Part shown: positions 15,342 to 23,276 of the stretch, piece after piece
Layout of the letters: each line of letters starts with the position of its first letter
Position numbering within the stretch: the first letter of the stretch is position 1
From: a virus
DNA: 64,000 nucleotides
Virus record (IMG/VR): IMGVR_UViG_3300045963_000147
Coordinates: 1 to 64,000 of that record
Direction: 5' to 3' (one strand)
Position numbers and translations under genes: made by a program
The notes under the pieces: model-generated
What the model saw: the letters and a program-made list of their open reading frames with translations, nothing else
Told to the model about the DNA's origin: nothing
Database searches by the model: none

Positions 15342-15927
15342 GCTCGCCTCCAATTCCGTGGGCGGCTTCTGCTGCTTCAACGCCAGCTTCAAACCAGTCA
15401 AATGAGTGCCAAGTGTGGCCTTTCCTGTATGCGATACGCCACGCTGCGTCAGTCTGTTCCAACGTCAGTGGAGTCAGCGGCTGCACTGCCGGCCCATCCT
15501 GCGGCTGGGTGGGCCGATACTCCACTTCTTCCGGCCCATCGCCCAAGCGTATCCACACGCGGCCGGCAACGCCTTCAGCCGATGCGCCGCCGGAATAGCG
15601 GCTCACGACAGGCCACGGCACAGTGTCGGGCTGCGCCGGCTCAGTAGCGACGCCAAGCGACATCGACCCGATGACCTTGTCAGCGAGTTCACGCATCGCA
15701 TAATTGATGGCAACCGTTTCCCGAACGCCGCTGATCCGCTGTGCGTTTTCGATCATGCGCCAGATCAGCTTGTCGCTGGGCGCAAGCATCACGGTGGTGG
15801 GCTGCGCCAGGACGGCGCGAAGGCCAAGAATCGCAGCCTCCGTGCGTTGTATAGGCCGCGTCTGCTGAGTGTGATATTCCAGCGCTTCCAGTGCCGCCTG
15901 TGCGGCTGCTCGTTCTTGGGTGTTCAC
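15334..15927 (-). CDS. Hypothetical phage protein, paralogue of 14691-15341
   Basis: The product has 197 residues. It starts MNTQERAAAQAALEALEYHT, continues AILGLRAVLAQPTTV, and ends DWFEAGVEAAEAAHGIGGEH, mirroring its neighbour. The middle is different (VSRYSGGASAEGVAGRVWIR). It overlaps the gene upstream by ATGA. Modular shuffling of the middle part between shared ends is inferred. Confidence 0.6.
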   Translation of the reverse strand: MNTQERAAAQAALEALEYHTQQTRPIQRTEAAILGLRAVLAQPTTVMLAPSDKLIWRMIENAQRISGVRETVAINYAMRELADKVIGSMSLGVATEPAQPDTVPWPVVSRYSGGASAEGVAGRVWIRLGDGPEEVEYRPTQPQDGPAVQPLTPLTLEQTDAAWRIAYRKGHTWHSFDWFEAGVEAAEAAHGIGGEHD

Positions 15928-16118
15928 TTCGGCTCCTTGTCCAGCGAGGTGTCGCGAAATAGCCGGTAGAAGCTCATGTTGTTCTTCGAGGCGCAGAGCA
16001 CCATGAAGTCGAAGTCTTCTTTGCGGCGTCGAGCGAGGTCGGCTTTCTCAGCGGCGGTCGGCTCGCCTTTGATGGCCTTGGCCCAGGCGTTGTTGAGGCC
16101 GGTGGCGGTGTGGGTCAC
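15924..16118 (-). CDS. Small hypothetical protein, GTG start
   Basis: The product has 64 residues. The GTG at 16118 overlaps the stop of the gene upstream as GTGA. The middle TAAEKADLARRRKEDFDFMV is a charged helix and the end is YRLFRDTSLDKEPK. No family was recognised. Confidence 0.5.
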   Translation of the reverse strand: MTHTATGLNNAWAKAIKGEPTAAEKADLARRRKEDFDFMVLCASKNNMSFYRLFRDTSLDKEPK

Positions 16119-16225
16119 AGCAGCTCGGCGTCGGTCAGCAGGTTCGGGTTCAGGTGCTGCTTGGCCTCGTAGACGTACATGGCCATCACCATGGCCATCA
16201 GGAAACTGTGAGAGAGGTGGGTCAT
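16115..16225 (-). CDS. Very small Met-rich helical protein
   Basis: The product has 36 residues: MTHLSHSFLMAMVMAMYVYE, then AKQHLNPNLLTDAELL. Its ATG overlaps the upstream stop (ATGA) and its stop overlaps the next GTG start, so coupling on both sides supports it despite its size. The Met-rich hydrophobic stretch (residues 9-18) is too short to cross a membrane. Function unknown. Confidence 0.45.
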   Translation of the reverse strand: MTHLSHSFLMAMVMAMYVYEAKQHLNPNLLTDAELL

Positions 16226-16563
16226 GCTTGTGCTCCTGTGCTGAGCCCCTGGATCGCGGCGGCGTTGTGCTTGGCGCGCACCCGTGCCCAGCGCTGGCTG
16301 GACGTCTGGGGCAGTGGGCGCTTCTTGTCCTGCTTGTCGCCGGCCGCATACATGGGTATGGACCAGCGGCCCATGGCGTCTTGTGCCCAGCCGCAGATGT
16401 GGGCCATCTTGCGCCGGCGCATCACCAGGATGAGCTTGCGCACGGTGTTGAAGTGCAGCCCCGTCTCTTCGACGAGGTCAGGTACGGTGCCGCCTTCCGC
16501 GGCCATCAGCTCGAAGAACGTGACGACAGCGGCGGCGTGGGCGAGGTGGCGGTTGAGGCCCAT
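16222..16563 (-). CDS. Putative winged-helix DNA-binding protein
   Basis: The product has 113 residues from ATG 16563 (MGLNRHLAHAAAVVTFFELM). The segment GGTVPDLVEETGLHFNTVRK with LILVMRRRKMAHICGWAQDA and GRWSIPMYAAG is a classic helix-turn-helix plus wing. This suggests a transcription regulator or replication initiator-like protein. The basic C-terminal end (SSQRWARVRAKHNAAAIQG) may add DNA affinity. Its start overlaps the ParB-like gene's stop by one base (TGATG), so it may act with that protein. Confidence 0.7.
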   Translation of the reverse strand: MGLNRHLAHAAAVVTFFELMAAEGGTVPDLVEETGLHFNTVRKLILVMRRRKMAHICGWAQDAMGRWSIPMYAAGDKQDKKRPLPQTSSQRWARVRAKHNAAAIQGLSTGAQA

Positions 16564-17381
16564 CAGGGTGTGGCTTTCTTTGTGGGCTTGGTGCGTTTGG
16601 CTTTGGTCAGCGGGTACATGTCCTCGCTGACAGACTTGATCGTCATCAACTTCTTGCTGCGCATGAAGTAATGCACCGCGTTCTGGCACTTGAGGAACGT
16701 ATCCCGCCACAGGGCGGTGCTTGAGGCCACGGCGCCTTTGGTCAGCAGGTAGTTGCGCAGCGTGATGGCGGCGGTCTCGTCCTGGCCCTCATAGAACCCG
16801 GTGCCCAGCACGTCGCAGAAGCGTTGTAGCCGGGCGTGGTCGGTCTCGTGGACATAGGCCCGACCAACAGCACCCATGACGACAGCGCCGCACAAGAGCT
16901 GGCGACGGCGTACAGCACTGGCGGCGAAGCTCGCAGCTTCACGGTGTCGATTGACGACCTCTAGAGTTTCGCTGTTTGAGACTGTGCGGTTGAGGGCTAT
17001 CGTGCCGAATTCGATGGCCTTTGCGGCTGCGATCAGCGTGAACGACAGCCCGGTGTCGGTACCGCTGATACGTGCGTTGTCCACCACGCTGCGGCCCAGG
17101 CCTGTGTTGAGGTTCAGGCCGTCGATGCGCAAGAGTCCTCGTGCCACGGGGAAGGTCTGAATGGTGTTGCTGTCGACGATGGCCCACAGCCGGTGCTGGC
17201 CGTCGGCCAAGTCGCCATCCACGTAGAAGCTGATGGGCTCGGGGCACACGGTCCACCGTCCGCTGCGCATGTCGTCAGCGTATTTCTCGGCGACGCCATC
17301 GCGCATCTTGCGGTTGCTCTTGTTGGCGTTGAGCCAAGCTTCTGCGATCGTTGGTGTGATGGTCTCGACGATGATGTTCAT
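16563..17381 (-). CDS. ParB/Srx-like domain protein
   Basis: The product has 272 residues from ATG 17381 (MNIIVETITPTIAEAWLNAN). The motif ISFYVDGDLADGQHRLWAIV (residues 50-69) matches the ParB/sulfiredoxin nucleotide-binding core GxLxDGxHRL as found in many phage ParB-like proteins. The rest is helical and includes a basic C-terminus (LTKAKRTKPTKKATP). ParB cores bind CTP and can act as nucleases or DNA clamps. Its start overlaps the primase-helicase stop (ATGA), suggesting a role in replication or partition. Confidence 0.75.
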   Translation of the reverse strand: MNIIVETITPTIAEAWLNANKSNRKMRDGVAEKYADDMRSGRWTVCPEPISFYVDGDLADGQHRLWAIVDSNTIQTFPVARGLLRIDGLNLNTGLGRSVVDNARISGTDTGLSFTLIAAAKAIEFGTIALNRTVSNSETLEVVNRHREAASFAASAVRRRQLLCGAVVMGAVGRAYVHETDHARLQRFCDVLGTGFYEGQDETAAITLRNYLLTKGAVASSTALWRDTFLKCQNAVHYFMRSKKLMTIKSVSEDMYPLTKAKRTKPTKKATP

Positions 17382-19789
17382 GGCTTCGCTTTCATGGGCT
17401 TGGCGGGCACTTTCGCTGCCGGCTTGGGCGGGGCAGGGAAGTGGGTGGTGGCATAGGTGCCGAAGTCCTTGACGTCCTTGAACGTCGTCTTGATGCCGTA
17501 AACGGCCTTGGCGTCGACCCACACCCGTGAGGTGCGGATGCGGTGGTGCTTCAACAAGGACGTGAACTTGTTCGGGCTCTCGGGCATGTTGCCCACCACG
17601 TACTCAAAGATCACGTGCAGCTCGTCGCGACTGATCGTGCAGTCGCCGCTCTTGAGGTCTGTGCGCACCATGATCGTCTGCACGGCGTGCTTGTAGTCGG
17701 CGATCTTGTTGGCCTTGTTCGCGTTGCCGCTGTAGGCCATGGTGGCAGGGAGCTGGTCGAGCAGGAACTCCATGTCACCGCCCAGCACTGCGTCGGCGAC
17801 GGTGTCGACGCTTGACTGGGACACGGCGATCATGGCCGTGCGGTCTTCGTTGTCCAGAGGCGTGGCGACAGCCTGCTTGTCCACTGGGTAGGAGAGCAGG
17901 AAGTCGTGGAAGCTCTGCATCTCGGTGGCGACGAGGTCGAGCTGCTTGTCCGTCATGCCCAGCTTGTTGGGCTGGTACTTGCCCACGTTGAAGCGGCGGT
18001 CACCTGTCGGTATGACGACAGGCTCCGCGCGGTTGGAGGCAAATATCCAGTTGGTGAAGTTCTCCCACTCCACGGCGTTGGAGTACATCTGACGAATCTG
18101 GATGTCGGGCTCGACGATGAAGTTGCGCAGCTTGGCCATCACGCCTTTCTCGTTCGTGAAGGCCTTGGCCTCGACCTCGTCCACGAACACGATGAAGCAC
18201 TGCTTCATGAAGGCGTTGTAGGGCTCGTTGAACTCTTCCATGCGGCGCATGGTGGTCTGGTTGCGGCCGAACAATGGGCGCAGGATGCGGTTCATCAGCA
18301 CGCCCTTGCCTGTACCCTCGGTCCCGTGCAGCACCCAGGCCGTGAGCGTGCGTGTGCGCTCTTGCAGGATGAAGGCCAGCCAGTTGAGGAAGTGGGTGGT
18401 GCAGTCCACGTCAGAGCCGAGGACGTGGTGGATGATCTTGAAGATCGTTGTCGGGCAGCGCACGACCTTCTTGGCTGGTGTGCGCATGTACTCGGTGAGC
18501 TGGAACGTGTTGATCGTCTTGTTGTCGAAGTCCACGCGCACAGAGTCATGTGGGTCGAATGTCATGTCCCACTCGGCGATGTAGGAGCCAAGCGGCACGC
18601 CGTACTGCTCAGCGAAGTGCCTGATCTGTGTCTCGTTCTTGGCCGGGTTGAGGTCAAGGGTGTCGGTCGAGGCCTCGTAGGTGCCACGGTAATAGGCCCC
18701 AGAGCGACGATCGAGGAAGGCGAGGTAGGTGAGGCCCTGGCTCGTGGTGCGCGAGGCTTTGGAGGTCAGCGTGGCCCAGTAGGCAGGCAGCAGCTCCTTG
18801 GTCAGGTAGACCGGCTCACCCTTGAAGTTGTGGATGTAGTCCGGGTTGTCCTCGGGGTGGTAGTAGGCCCAGGAGTCACCGCCGTTCAGGTTGAAGTACA
18901 CGAAGCCACGTTCGGTGCGCGTCTCGGTGACCTCGCACGCATCGGGCTTGGGCAGAATCTCGTGGGTGCCCGACATCTTGGTGACGAGCTTGCGTGCAGG
19001 TAGGCCAGCGAGATTGCGCAGATCAGCGATGACCTTGTCGGTCAGCGTCTTGTTGACAGCCACGGTGTTGGTGGCGCTGGGGAATGAGAACGTCTCGTCG
19101 GTCTTCTTCACGTACGAGATGCGCGCAGCACGACCCAGCGGGTACTTGATGCCCTTGAGGATGGGCGGCGCGATGTAGATCAGCTTGTCGTTCTGGCACG
19201 CGGTCACGTCGAGGGGCCAGGACAGAGCGTTGCCCGTCTTGGTGAGCTTGAGGGACTCGGCCAGGAGGGGCGTGGTGTGGTTGAGCTGGATCAGCCACTG
19301 CTTGATGACGGGCGCTGCGATCGGGGCAGTCAATCGGATGAAGATATGGCAGCGCAGATAGCCAGGGGCACCGATGTTGTGGGACGCAGACCACTGAAGC
19401 ACGTACGAGCAGTTCCCCATCCCGATTGCGTCGAGGATCGTGTCAGGCGTCACCTTCACAGGTGTCGGTGGCGTGGTGCCGGTGTCGAGGTACGTGTCGG
19501 GCAAGCCGTCGATGTCGAGGCAGAGCCAGTCGGTCACGTCTGCGGTGTTCGTGGAGCCGGCACGGGATTCGTTGACCAACTTGCGGTGGATCAGGCCCTT
19601 GACCAGACAGTCGCCAGCGGCTGCGTGGGCGTCCAGCTTGAGAGCCAGCTCGGACGTCGTGTTGATGACCTTTTCGACGCTCGTGACGTTGTACACGTTG
19701 GGGTACGGCGTCTTCTCGATGGACCCGTCAGGGGCTCGGGAATAGGTCTTGGTGAGGGGCTGAGACGTTTGCAAAAAGAAAACACGCAT
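17378..19789 (-). CDS. Primase-helicase (PrimPol-like N-terminus, SF3/D5-like helicase)
   Basis: The product has 803 residues. The N-terminal part has DWLCLDIDG (Asp92, Asp94) and LRCHIFIRL (Arg146, His148), which match the hhDhD and sxH motifs of archaeo-eukaryotic primases. The helicase part has Walker A HGTEGTGKGVL (Lys495), Walker B IVFVDEVEA, and IFASNRAEPVVIPTGDRRF, like the D5/NrS-1-type (DUF5906) helicases. It would unwind and prime the phage origin. A TCTAAG motif and the first copy of the inverted element lie directly upstream, so this gene is the head of the leftward replication unit. Confidence 0.88.
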   Translation of the reverse strand: MRVFFLQTSQPLTKTYSRAPDGSIEKTPYPNVYNVTSVEKVINTTSELALKLDAHAAAGDCLVKGLIHRKLVNESRAGSTNTADVTDWLCLDIDGLPDTYLDTGTTPPTPVKVTPDTILDAIGMGNCSYVLQWSASHNIGAPGYLRCHIFIRLTAPIAAPVIKQWLIQLNHTTPLLAESLKLTKTGNALSWPLDVTACQNDKLIYIAPPILKGIKYPLGRAARISYVKKTDETFSFPSATNTVAVNKTLTDKVIADLRNLAGLPARKLVTKMSGTHEILPKPDACEVTETRTERGFVYFNLNGGDSWAYYHPEDNPDYIHNFKGEPVYLTKELLPAYWATLTSKASRTTSQGLTYLAFLDRRSGAYYRGTYEASTDTLDLNPAKNETQIRHFAEQYGVPLGSYIAEWDMTFDPHDSVRVDFDNKTINTFQLTEYMRTPAKKVVRCPTTIFKIIHHVLGSDVDCTTHFLNWLAFILQERTRTLTAWVLHGTEGTGKGVLMNRILRPLFGRNQTTMRRMEEFNEPYNAFMKQCFIVFVDEVEAKAFTNEKGVMAKLRNFIVEPDIQIRQMYSNAVEWENFTNWIFASNRAEPVVIPTGDRRFNVGKYQPNKLGMTDKQLDLVATEMQSFHDFLLSYPVDKQAVATPLDNEDRTAMIAVSQSSVDTVADAVLGGDMEFLLDQLPATMAYSGNANKANKIADYKHAVQTIMVRTDLKSGDCTISRDELHVIFEYVVGNMPESPNKFTSLLKHHRIRTSRVWVDAKAVYGIKTTFKDVKDFGTYATTHFPAPPKPAAKVPAKPMKAKP

Positions 19790-19825
19790 TTTTGGTCCGC
19801 AGCAGGGGTGGGTGGGCAGTGTAGC

Positions 19826-19846
19826 TCTATCTTAGACGTGCGACAA
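19826..19846 (-). promoter_or_regulatory. TCTAAG promoter/operator-like motif before primase-helicase
   Basis: On the minus strand the sequence CGCACGTCTAAGATAGAGCT shares CACGTCTAAGATAGA with the site at 4265. It sits about 40 bases before the start codon, between the coding region and the pyrimidine-rich element. Confidence 0.5.
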
Positions 19847-19992
19847 TGGCAGGGGTTCGGAAGGCTCTTTTTCATAGGTATTCCTTCTATTCTTCCATTC
19901 TTCCAATCTTTTCTTTTAGAAAGTAAAAGAAGAAGAGAAGAAGAGGAGTAAGAAAGAGAGAGAGTGTTTCCTATAGAAAAGGTTGGCGCCGG
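19847..19992. repeat. Copy 1 of an inverted ~140-bp element, purine/pyrimidine-biased
   Basis: The stretch begins GGCAGGGGTTCGGAAGGCTC, then TTTTTCATAGGTATTCC, then CTATTCTTCCATTCTTCC and a long AG-rich run up to CCTATAGAAAAGGTT. Its reverse complement recurs at 62531-62670: GATTGGAAGAAT, two GAAGAAT-type repeats, ACCTAT and AGCCTTCCGAACCCCTGCC are all shared in order. There is no coding capacity. The strong strand bias would favour easy melting or unusual DNA structure. Confidence 0.75.
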
Positions 19993-20052
19993 CCAGCGGA
20001 AGCGGCCAGTCATATAGATGACTTGATCCCCATGCCTTTCGCTGCGTGAAGG

Positions 20053-20084
20053 ACAAAAGGACACCGCCTTGCGGCGATGTCCTT
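20053..20084 (-). terminator. Intrinsic terminator after gene 20091-21191
   Basis: Arms GGACACCGCC (59-68 of the 20000 block) and GGCGATGTCC (73-82) form a ten-base stem with a TTGC loop. On the minus strand it is followed by TTTTGTCC. It sits directly after the stop of the gene ending at 20091, so transcription stops before the inverted element. Confidence 0.7.
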
Positions 20085-20090
20085 GCCCGA

Positions 20091-21191
20091 TCAGGGCATG
20101 TCGTTGGGCTGTTCCGCCAGGGACAGTTCAGCCTTCAGGTTCTCCTGCTTCACCACCCGGGCTTTGGGCTTGGCCTTGCTTGCCTTGGCGTCGAGCTTGG
20201 CCTCCTTCTCCACCGACTCACCGACTTGCGCTACGAACTTGCCCACCGGCGAGTTGTCCTTGCGCAGCGACGGCACAGGCTTGCCGGTGGGTTCGATCTT
20301 CGGCACCAGCTTGTCACCGATGTTCGCGTAGCGGTGGTGCGTCGTGGCCAGATGGCAGGCTTCGACGAAGGCGACGTGCAGGCGCAGCGTGGCATCGAAT
20401 TCGAACGCACTGCGCGCACGCTTCATGATGCTGGCGCGGAACTTGGCCAGACGTTCCGGCGTCGCGTAGCTGTTGAGCAGCGACAGTTGCGTTTGCACGT
20501 CGAGCTTGTCGAACTCGATAGCATCGCCACGGTCGGCCAAGTCGATGATGTTCATCACCGAGCTGACGTGCTTGCCCCAGGCTGCGTGCTGACCGGACAG
20601 TTCACGCACGTTGAGCACGTCGTACTCCTGGCGCGTCATCAGCGGCTTGTTGCCGGTTTCGCTGAGGTAGCACACCCACAGGTGGTCCAATTTCCAGTGA
20701 TCCACCGGCGCAGGCTTGGCGACAGCGTCCAGCGTGGACAGCCAGTTGGTGACAGGCGCCTTGGATTCACCCATCAGGCTGACGAGGTAGTCGTCGCACG
20801 TGCGCTTGTAATGCAGCAACTTGCTCAGGTCATCGCACATCGAGCGCCGCGTGCCGCCGGCTTCTTCGAAGGATTGGGCGGCAGCTTCGAGGGAGTCGAG
20901 GTGCGACATTGCGTCGTTGTACGTGTCGATCGAGCCGATGCCGTCGCGCTTGTTGGCCCACGAGTCGGCTTTGCCGTACGGTTCGTCGCAGTTGCGCAGG
21001 TCGGATGCGAAGCCGTTGGCAACCATGCCGGCCAGCCGTCCGATGCGGAACGCCAGACCGCCGGTGACGCTGAACATCACGGCGACGCCGGCTTCGGCCG
21101 GCAGGAACTTCTTGATCAGGTCGAGAAGGTCGGGGTGGGGGATGATGATGGATTTGGTCATGTCGCCGGTTTTCACTTGATGGGTAGCCAT
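20091..21191 (-). CDS. Hypothetical 366-residue protein
   Basis: The product has 366 residues (MATHQVKTGDMTKSIIIPHP...). ATG 21191 is used; an internal ATG (MTKSIIIPH) is possible. It is mostly helical, with a small Gly-rich hydrophobic patch FSVTGGLAFRIGRLAGMVAN, and ends in a long Lys/Ala-rich flexible tail (KAKPKARVVKQENLKAELSL). It is followed by a strong terminator, so it forms its own unit. No family was recognised. Confidence 0.65.
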   Translation of the reverse strand: MATHQVKTGDMTKSIIIPHPDLLDLIKKFLPAEAGVAVMFSVTGGLAFRIGRLAGMVANGFASDLRNCDEPYGKADSWANKRDGIGSIDTYNDAMSHLDSLEAAAQSFEEAGGTRRSMCDDLSKLLHYKRTCDDYLVSLMGESKAPVTNWLSTLDAVAKPAPVDHWKLDHLWVCYLSETGNKPLMTRQEYDVLNVRELSGQHAAWGKHVSSVMNIIDLADRGDAIEFDKLDVQTQLSLLNSYATPERLAKFRASIMKRARSAFEFDATLRLHVAFVEACHLATTHHRYANIGDKLVPKIEPTGKPVPSLRKDNSPVGKFVAQVGESVEKEAKLDAKASKAKPKARVVKQENLKAELSLAEQPNDMP

Positions 21192-21424
21192 GGTTTGCTT
21201 TCGAGAGAGTTGAGGTTTGAGACGATGTGCTGGTTACGGTGTCCAGCATGCAGTGGGTGCATCGCTTGACGGTCTGAGCTGATTCCCAAGATCAACTCGT
21301 GAGCGTTGCGTAGCTCACAGCCCCTGTGCTTCGCGCTGCGGGTAAACGTCCTGGGTTCATTTATCACTCGCTCAGGCGTGCGAGTTGTCAGAGCGCTGGA
21401 GTTGGATGTCCAGCGCTTACTGAT
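21192..21424. other. Intergenic stretch with hairpins, no gene seen
   Basis: A weak leftward frame crosses this stretch but has no ribosome site and poor composition. At 21393-21418 AGCGCTGGA and TCCAGCGCT form a perfect nine-base stem just after the stop of the next small gene, and GTGAGC/GCTCAC pair at about 21299-21318. They probably end or slow leftward transcripts. Confidence 0.4.
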
Positions 21425-21640
21425 TCAGATGCGACTCAAGATGATCTTGGTCGCTTCGGCCTCGGTGCAGTTCAGCAGCTCGGCGAGGTGTTCGACTTTC
21501 TTGTCGAACATCACGTCAGGCGAGTCCGCGGCTTCGTAGATTTCAAACGCCTTCTGGTCGGCGAGTGACAGATGGCTGAAGGGGACGACGCTGATGGCAA
21601 CGGGTTGGCGCTTCACGCGCAGGGCGGCGAGTCTGGACAT
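21425..21640 (-). CDS. Small hypothetical protein, cassette gene 1
   Basis: The product has 71 residues from ATG 21640, preceded by AGGAGA at good spacing (MSRLAALRVKRQPVAISVVP). The rest is a helical VEHLAELLNCTEAEATKIIL domain. It is flanked by a hairpin on each side. It belongs to a series of small single-gene units in which four of the hairpins share a sequence. Function unknown. Confidence 0.65.
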   Translation of the reverse strand: MSRLAALRVKRQPVAISVVPFSHLSLADQKAFEIYEAADSPDVMFDKKVEHLAELLNCTEAEATKIILSRI

Positions 21641-21667
21641 GGAATCTCCTAAGCAGCACACGCTGCA

Positions 21668-21702
21668 CAAAGCCAAAAAGAAAGGCCCGCGCAAGCGGGC
21701 CT
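21668..21702 (-). terminator. Repeated hairpin terminator, copy A
   Basis: GGCCCGC, GCAA loop, GCGGGCC, and on the minus strand a following TTTCTTTTTGGCTTTGTGC. The 35-base block is repeated exactly at 22027-22062. It ends the gene 21706-21999. Confidence 0.75.
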
Positions 21703-21705
21703 ATT

Positions 21706-21999
21706 TCAATAGCCGCGACTGGCGTAGTCCCAGCCCAGGCGTCGTACCTTGTCCATGTGCAAGTTGTCGTTGCACGTGTAGCGACGATCAGCGTTGTGGC
21801 TGCGCGCAAGCTCGATCAATTGAGCGTGCGTGCGGAAACGCCAACCGAGTGAACTCCAGCCGTTGATCGTGGATTCGCTGGGGCAACCCCACGGCGTTGA
21901 CAGTTCGACGATTGAGCCATCCGTCATTTCGGCGAGGACTTTGTAGTCGACGCATATCAGCACGTTGCTGACGATGGTTGGTTGATTGGTGTAGGTCAT
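21706..21999 (-). CDS. Small hypothetical protein, cassette gene 2
   Basis: The product has 97 residues (MTYTNQPTIVSNVLICVDYK...). It is beta-rich (VLAEMTDGSIVELSTPWGCP), then helical, and ends RRLGWDYASRGY. GGAAG lies before the start. The unit is closed by hairpin copy A and preceded by copy B, so it can be gained or lost as a block. Function unknown. Confidence 0.65.
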   Translation of the reverse strand: MTYTNQPTIVSNVLICVDYKVLAEMTDGSIVELSTPWGCPSESTINGWSSLGWRFRTHAQLIELARSHNADRRYTCNDNLHMDKVRRLGWDYASRGY

Positions 22000-22022
22000 A
22001 AGCTTCCAAGCAGCGACGACCG

Positions 22023-22064
22023 CTGCACAAAGCCAAAAAGAAAGGCCCGCGCAAGCGGGCCTAT
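22023..22064 (-). terminator. Repeated hairpin terminator, copy B
   Basis: The sequence CTGCACAAAGCCAAAAAG followed by AAAGGCCCGCGCAAGCGGGC is identical to copy A. It comes before the inverted repeat at 22074-22107. Confidence 0.7.
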
Positions 22065-22073
22065 CAGACGGTG

Positions 22074-22135
22074 CGCACAGGTCTACATCAATGTGCAGAC
22101 CTGTGCGTACACAGGAGGGAGTGCTGCACGCTCCC
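22074..22135. other. Two hairpins and a tiny reading frame between cassette genes
   Basis: CGCACAGGTCT (22074-22084) and AGACCTGTGCG (22097-22107) form a perfect eleven-base stem. GGGAG/CTCCC arms at 22117-22135 make a second hairpin. On the minus strand upstream of them lies a very short frame MTQQTDQAGWYP, ending before the hairpins. It could be a leader peptide or the stump of a lost gene. Confidence 0.45.
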
Positions 22136-22204
22136 CTACGGATACCAACCCGCTTGATCGGTCTGTTGAGTCATCGCATTTGTGTTCTCCGGTAGCCCTG
22201 GTGT

Positions 22205-22468
22205 TCACGAGCCGTTGAGCGAGCCGGTCAGCGACTGGGCCTGATCGACCGCCTTGTTCATGGCCTCGTTCAACTCCAGGATGGCGTTGAGTGCTTCGTG
22301 CTTGTTGGCGCAGTTGAAGTGCGCCTTCATCGCTTCCCAATAGAGGTCCAGGATCGACGCGCCGAGCGCGCTGCGGATGTGGATTGGGTCATCGCCCTTG
22401 TGCAGGCCGTTGGCATACAGCAGGTTGAGGGCGGTGACTTCGTCCAGGTCGGGGCGATGGATGCTCAT
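22205..22468 (-). CDS. Small hypothetical protein, cassette gene 3
   Basis: The product has 87 residues from ATG 22468 with GGAG upstream (MSIHRPDLDEVTALNLLYAN). The rest is helical (SILDLYWEAMKAHFNCANKH, LELNEAMNKAVDQAQSLTG). Its start overlaps the stop of the membrane protein gene (ATGA), so these two form a coupled pair. No family was recognised. Confidence 0.65.
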   Translation of the reverse strand: MSIHRPDLDEVTALNLLYANGLHKGDDPIHIRSALGASILDLYWEAMKAHFNCANKHEALNAILELNEAMNKAVDQAQSLTGSLNGS

Positions 22469-22779
22469 AACAGTAACTCCTCGGTTGCGTAACCAACAAT
22501 TCCACGTCTTGTTCTCACGTCGTCGACGATCGTGCCGTATATCACCTTGGCTATTTCGACGGTGATCATTGATACCACGAACGCGCCTGTCGCGCTCATG
22601 GTGCCGGTTACAGTTCCCCAGTGGATCCAGAGATTGAGCATTAACATAAATACGTGGACAGTAATACATCCACCCTTATTCCCCAGCAGCCGCAGCCTAT
22701 ATCTTGGCGGCACCATGCTGAGTATCACGAATTCAAACACGCTGAGCAGCGCGCCGAATATCAATACTGCTTCGACCAT
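22465..22779 (-). CDS. Small three-span membrane protein, AT-rich
   Basis: The product has 104 residues from ATG 22779, preceded by GAGGAG. Three hydrophobic segments are visible: VEAVLIFGALLSVFEFVILS, then VHVFMLMLNLWIHWG, then GAFVVSMITVEIAKVIYG. The C-terminus is polar and ends ATEELLL. Its base composition is clearly more AT-rich than its neighbours, a sign of recent transfer. It is outside the lysis cluster, so it may affect the host membrane or exclude other phages; this is inference. Confidence 0.6.
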   Translation of the reverse strand: MVEAVLIFGALLSVFEFVILSMVPPRYRLRLLGNKGGCITVHVFMLMLNLWIHWGTVTGTMSATGAFVVSMITVEIAKVIYGTIVDDVRTRRGIVGYATEELLL

Positions 22780-22971
22780 AATTAAATTCTCCTCGTCCCC
22801 CGTGCAGGGTACTGAGTTATTCGTGTGATGGTTGAGTTTCGCCAATCATCACGCCTCGTTTGGTTTGGCTTCGCCAAACCTCACGACCCATGAGGTGCCC
22901 CATGCAGCCTCCGGGTTTGACGTCGCGCAGCGACGAGCCGGGCCGGGCTTTCGCCCAACCCCGGCCCGCCG
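22780..22971. other. Intergenic stretch with several hairpins
   Basis: GTTTGGC and GCCAAAC (about 22865-22890) form a hairpin, GTCGC and GCGAC another (about 22923-22934), and GGCCGGGC with CCCGGCC a third. They lie after the stop of gene 22972-23238 and probably end its transcript. No gene is seen. Confidence 0.4.
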
Positions 22972-23238
22972 TCACACCGCCTTCGCCGCCTTGCGCGACG
23001 GCGCTGCGCCGATGGGCGCCGCGCGTTGCGCCTTCAGCGCCTGGGCCTCGGCCTTCAGCGCACGGCGCTGATCGACGGGCAGCGCGAGGTACGCGCTCTT
23101 CTCGTCGTAGCCCTCTTCGATGCCGGTGACGACGTTGCCGCCGAATTCACCCAGCCCCTCGAACCCTGCCACAACGCCGTGCGCGGTCAGCGCGCCGACC
23201 GTGCCAATGGCGCGGCCAAGTTTGATACCGATGGACAT
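22972..23238 (-). CDS. Small hypothetical protein, cassette gene 4
   Basis: The product has 88 residues from ATG 23238 with GGAGAG upstream. It starts MSIGIKLGRAIGTVGALTAH and continues with a Gly-rich segment (GVVAGFEGLGEFGGNVVTGI) that could associate with membranes, then a helix LPVDQRRALKAEAQALKAQR and a basic end. Hairpin copy C precedes it. Function unknown. Confidence 0.6.
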   Translation of the reverse strand: MSIGIKLGRAIGTVGALTAHGVVAGFEGLGEFGGNVVTGIEEGYDEKSAYLALPVDQRRALKAEAQALKAQRAAPIGAAPSRKAAKAV

Positions 23239-23276
23239 TTCGCTCTCCAGTAGTGACCGACGACATGCCGGTCTGC

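Noticed and set aside
21173-21367. Leftward frame of 64 codons upstream of gene 20091-21191
   Set aside because: It overlaps the start of the next gene, lacks a ribosome site and spans hairpins. Composition is not convincing.
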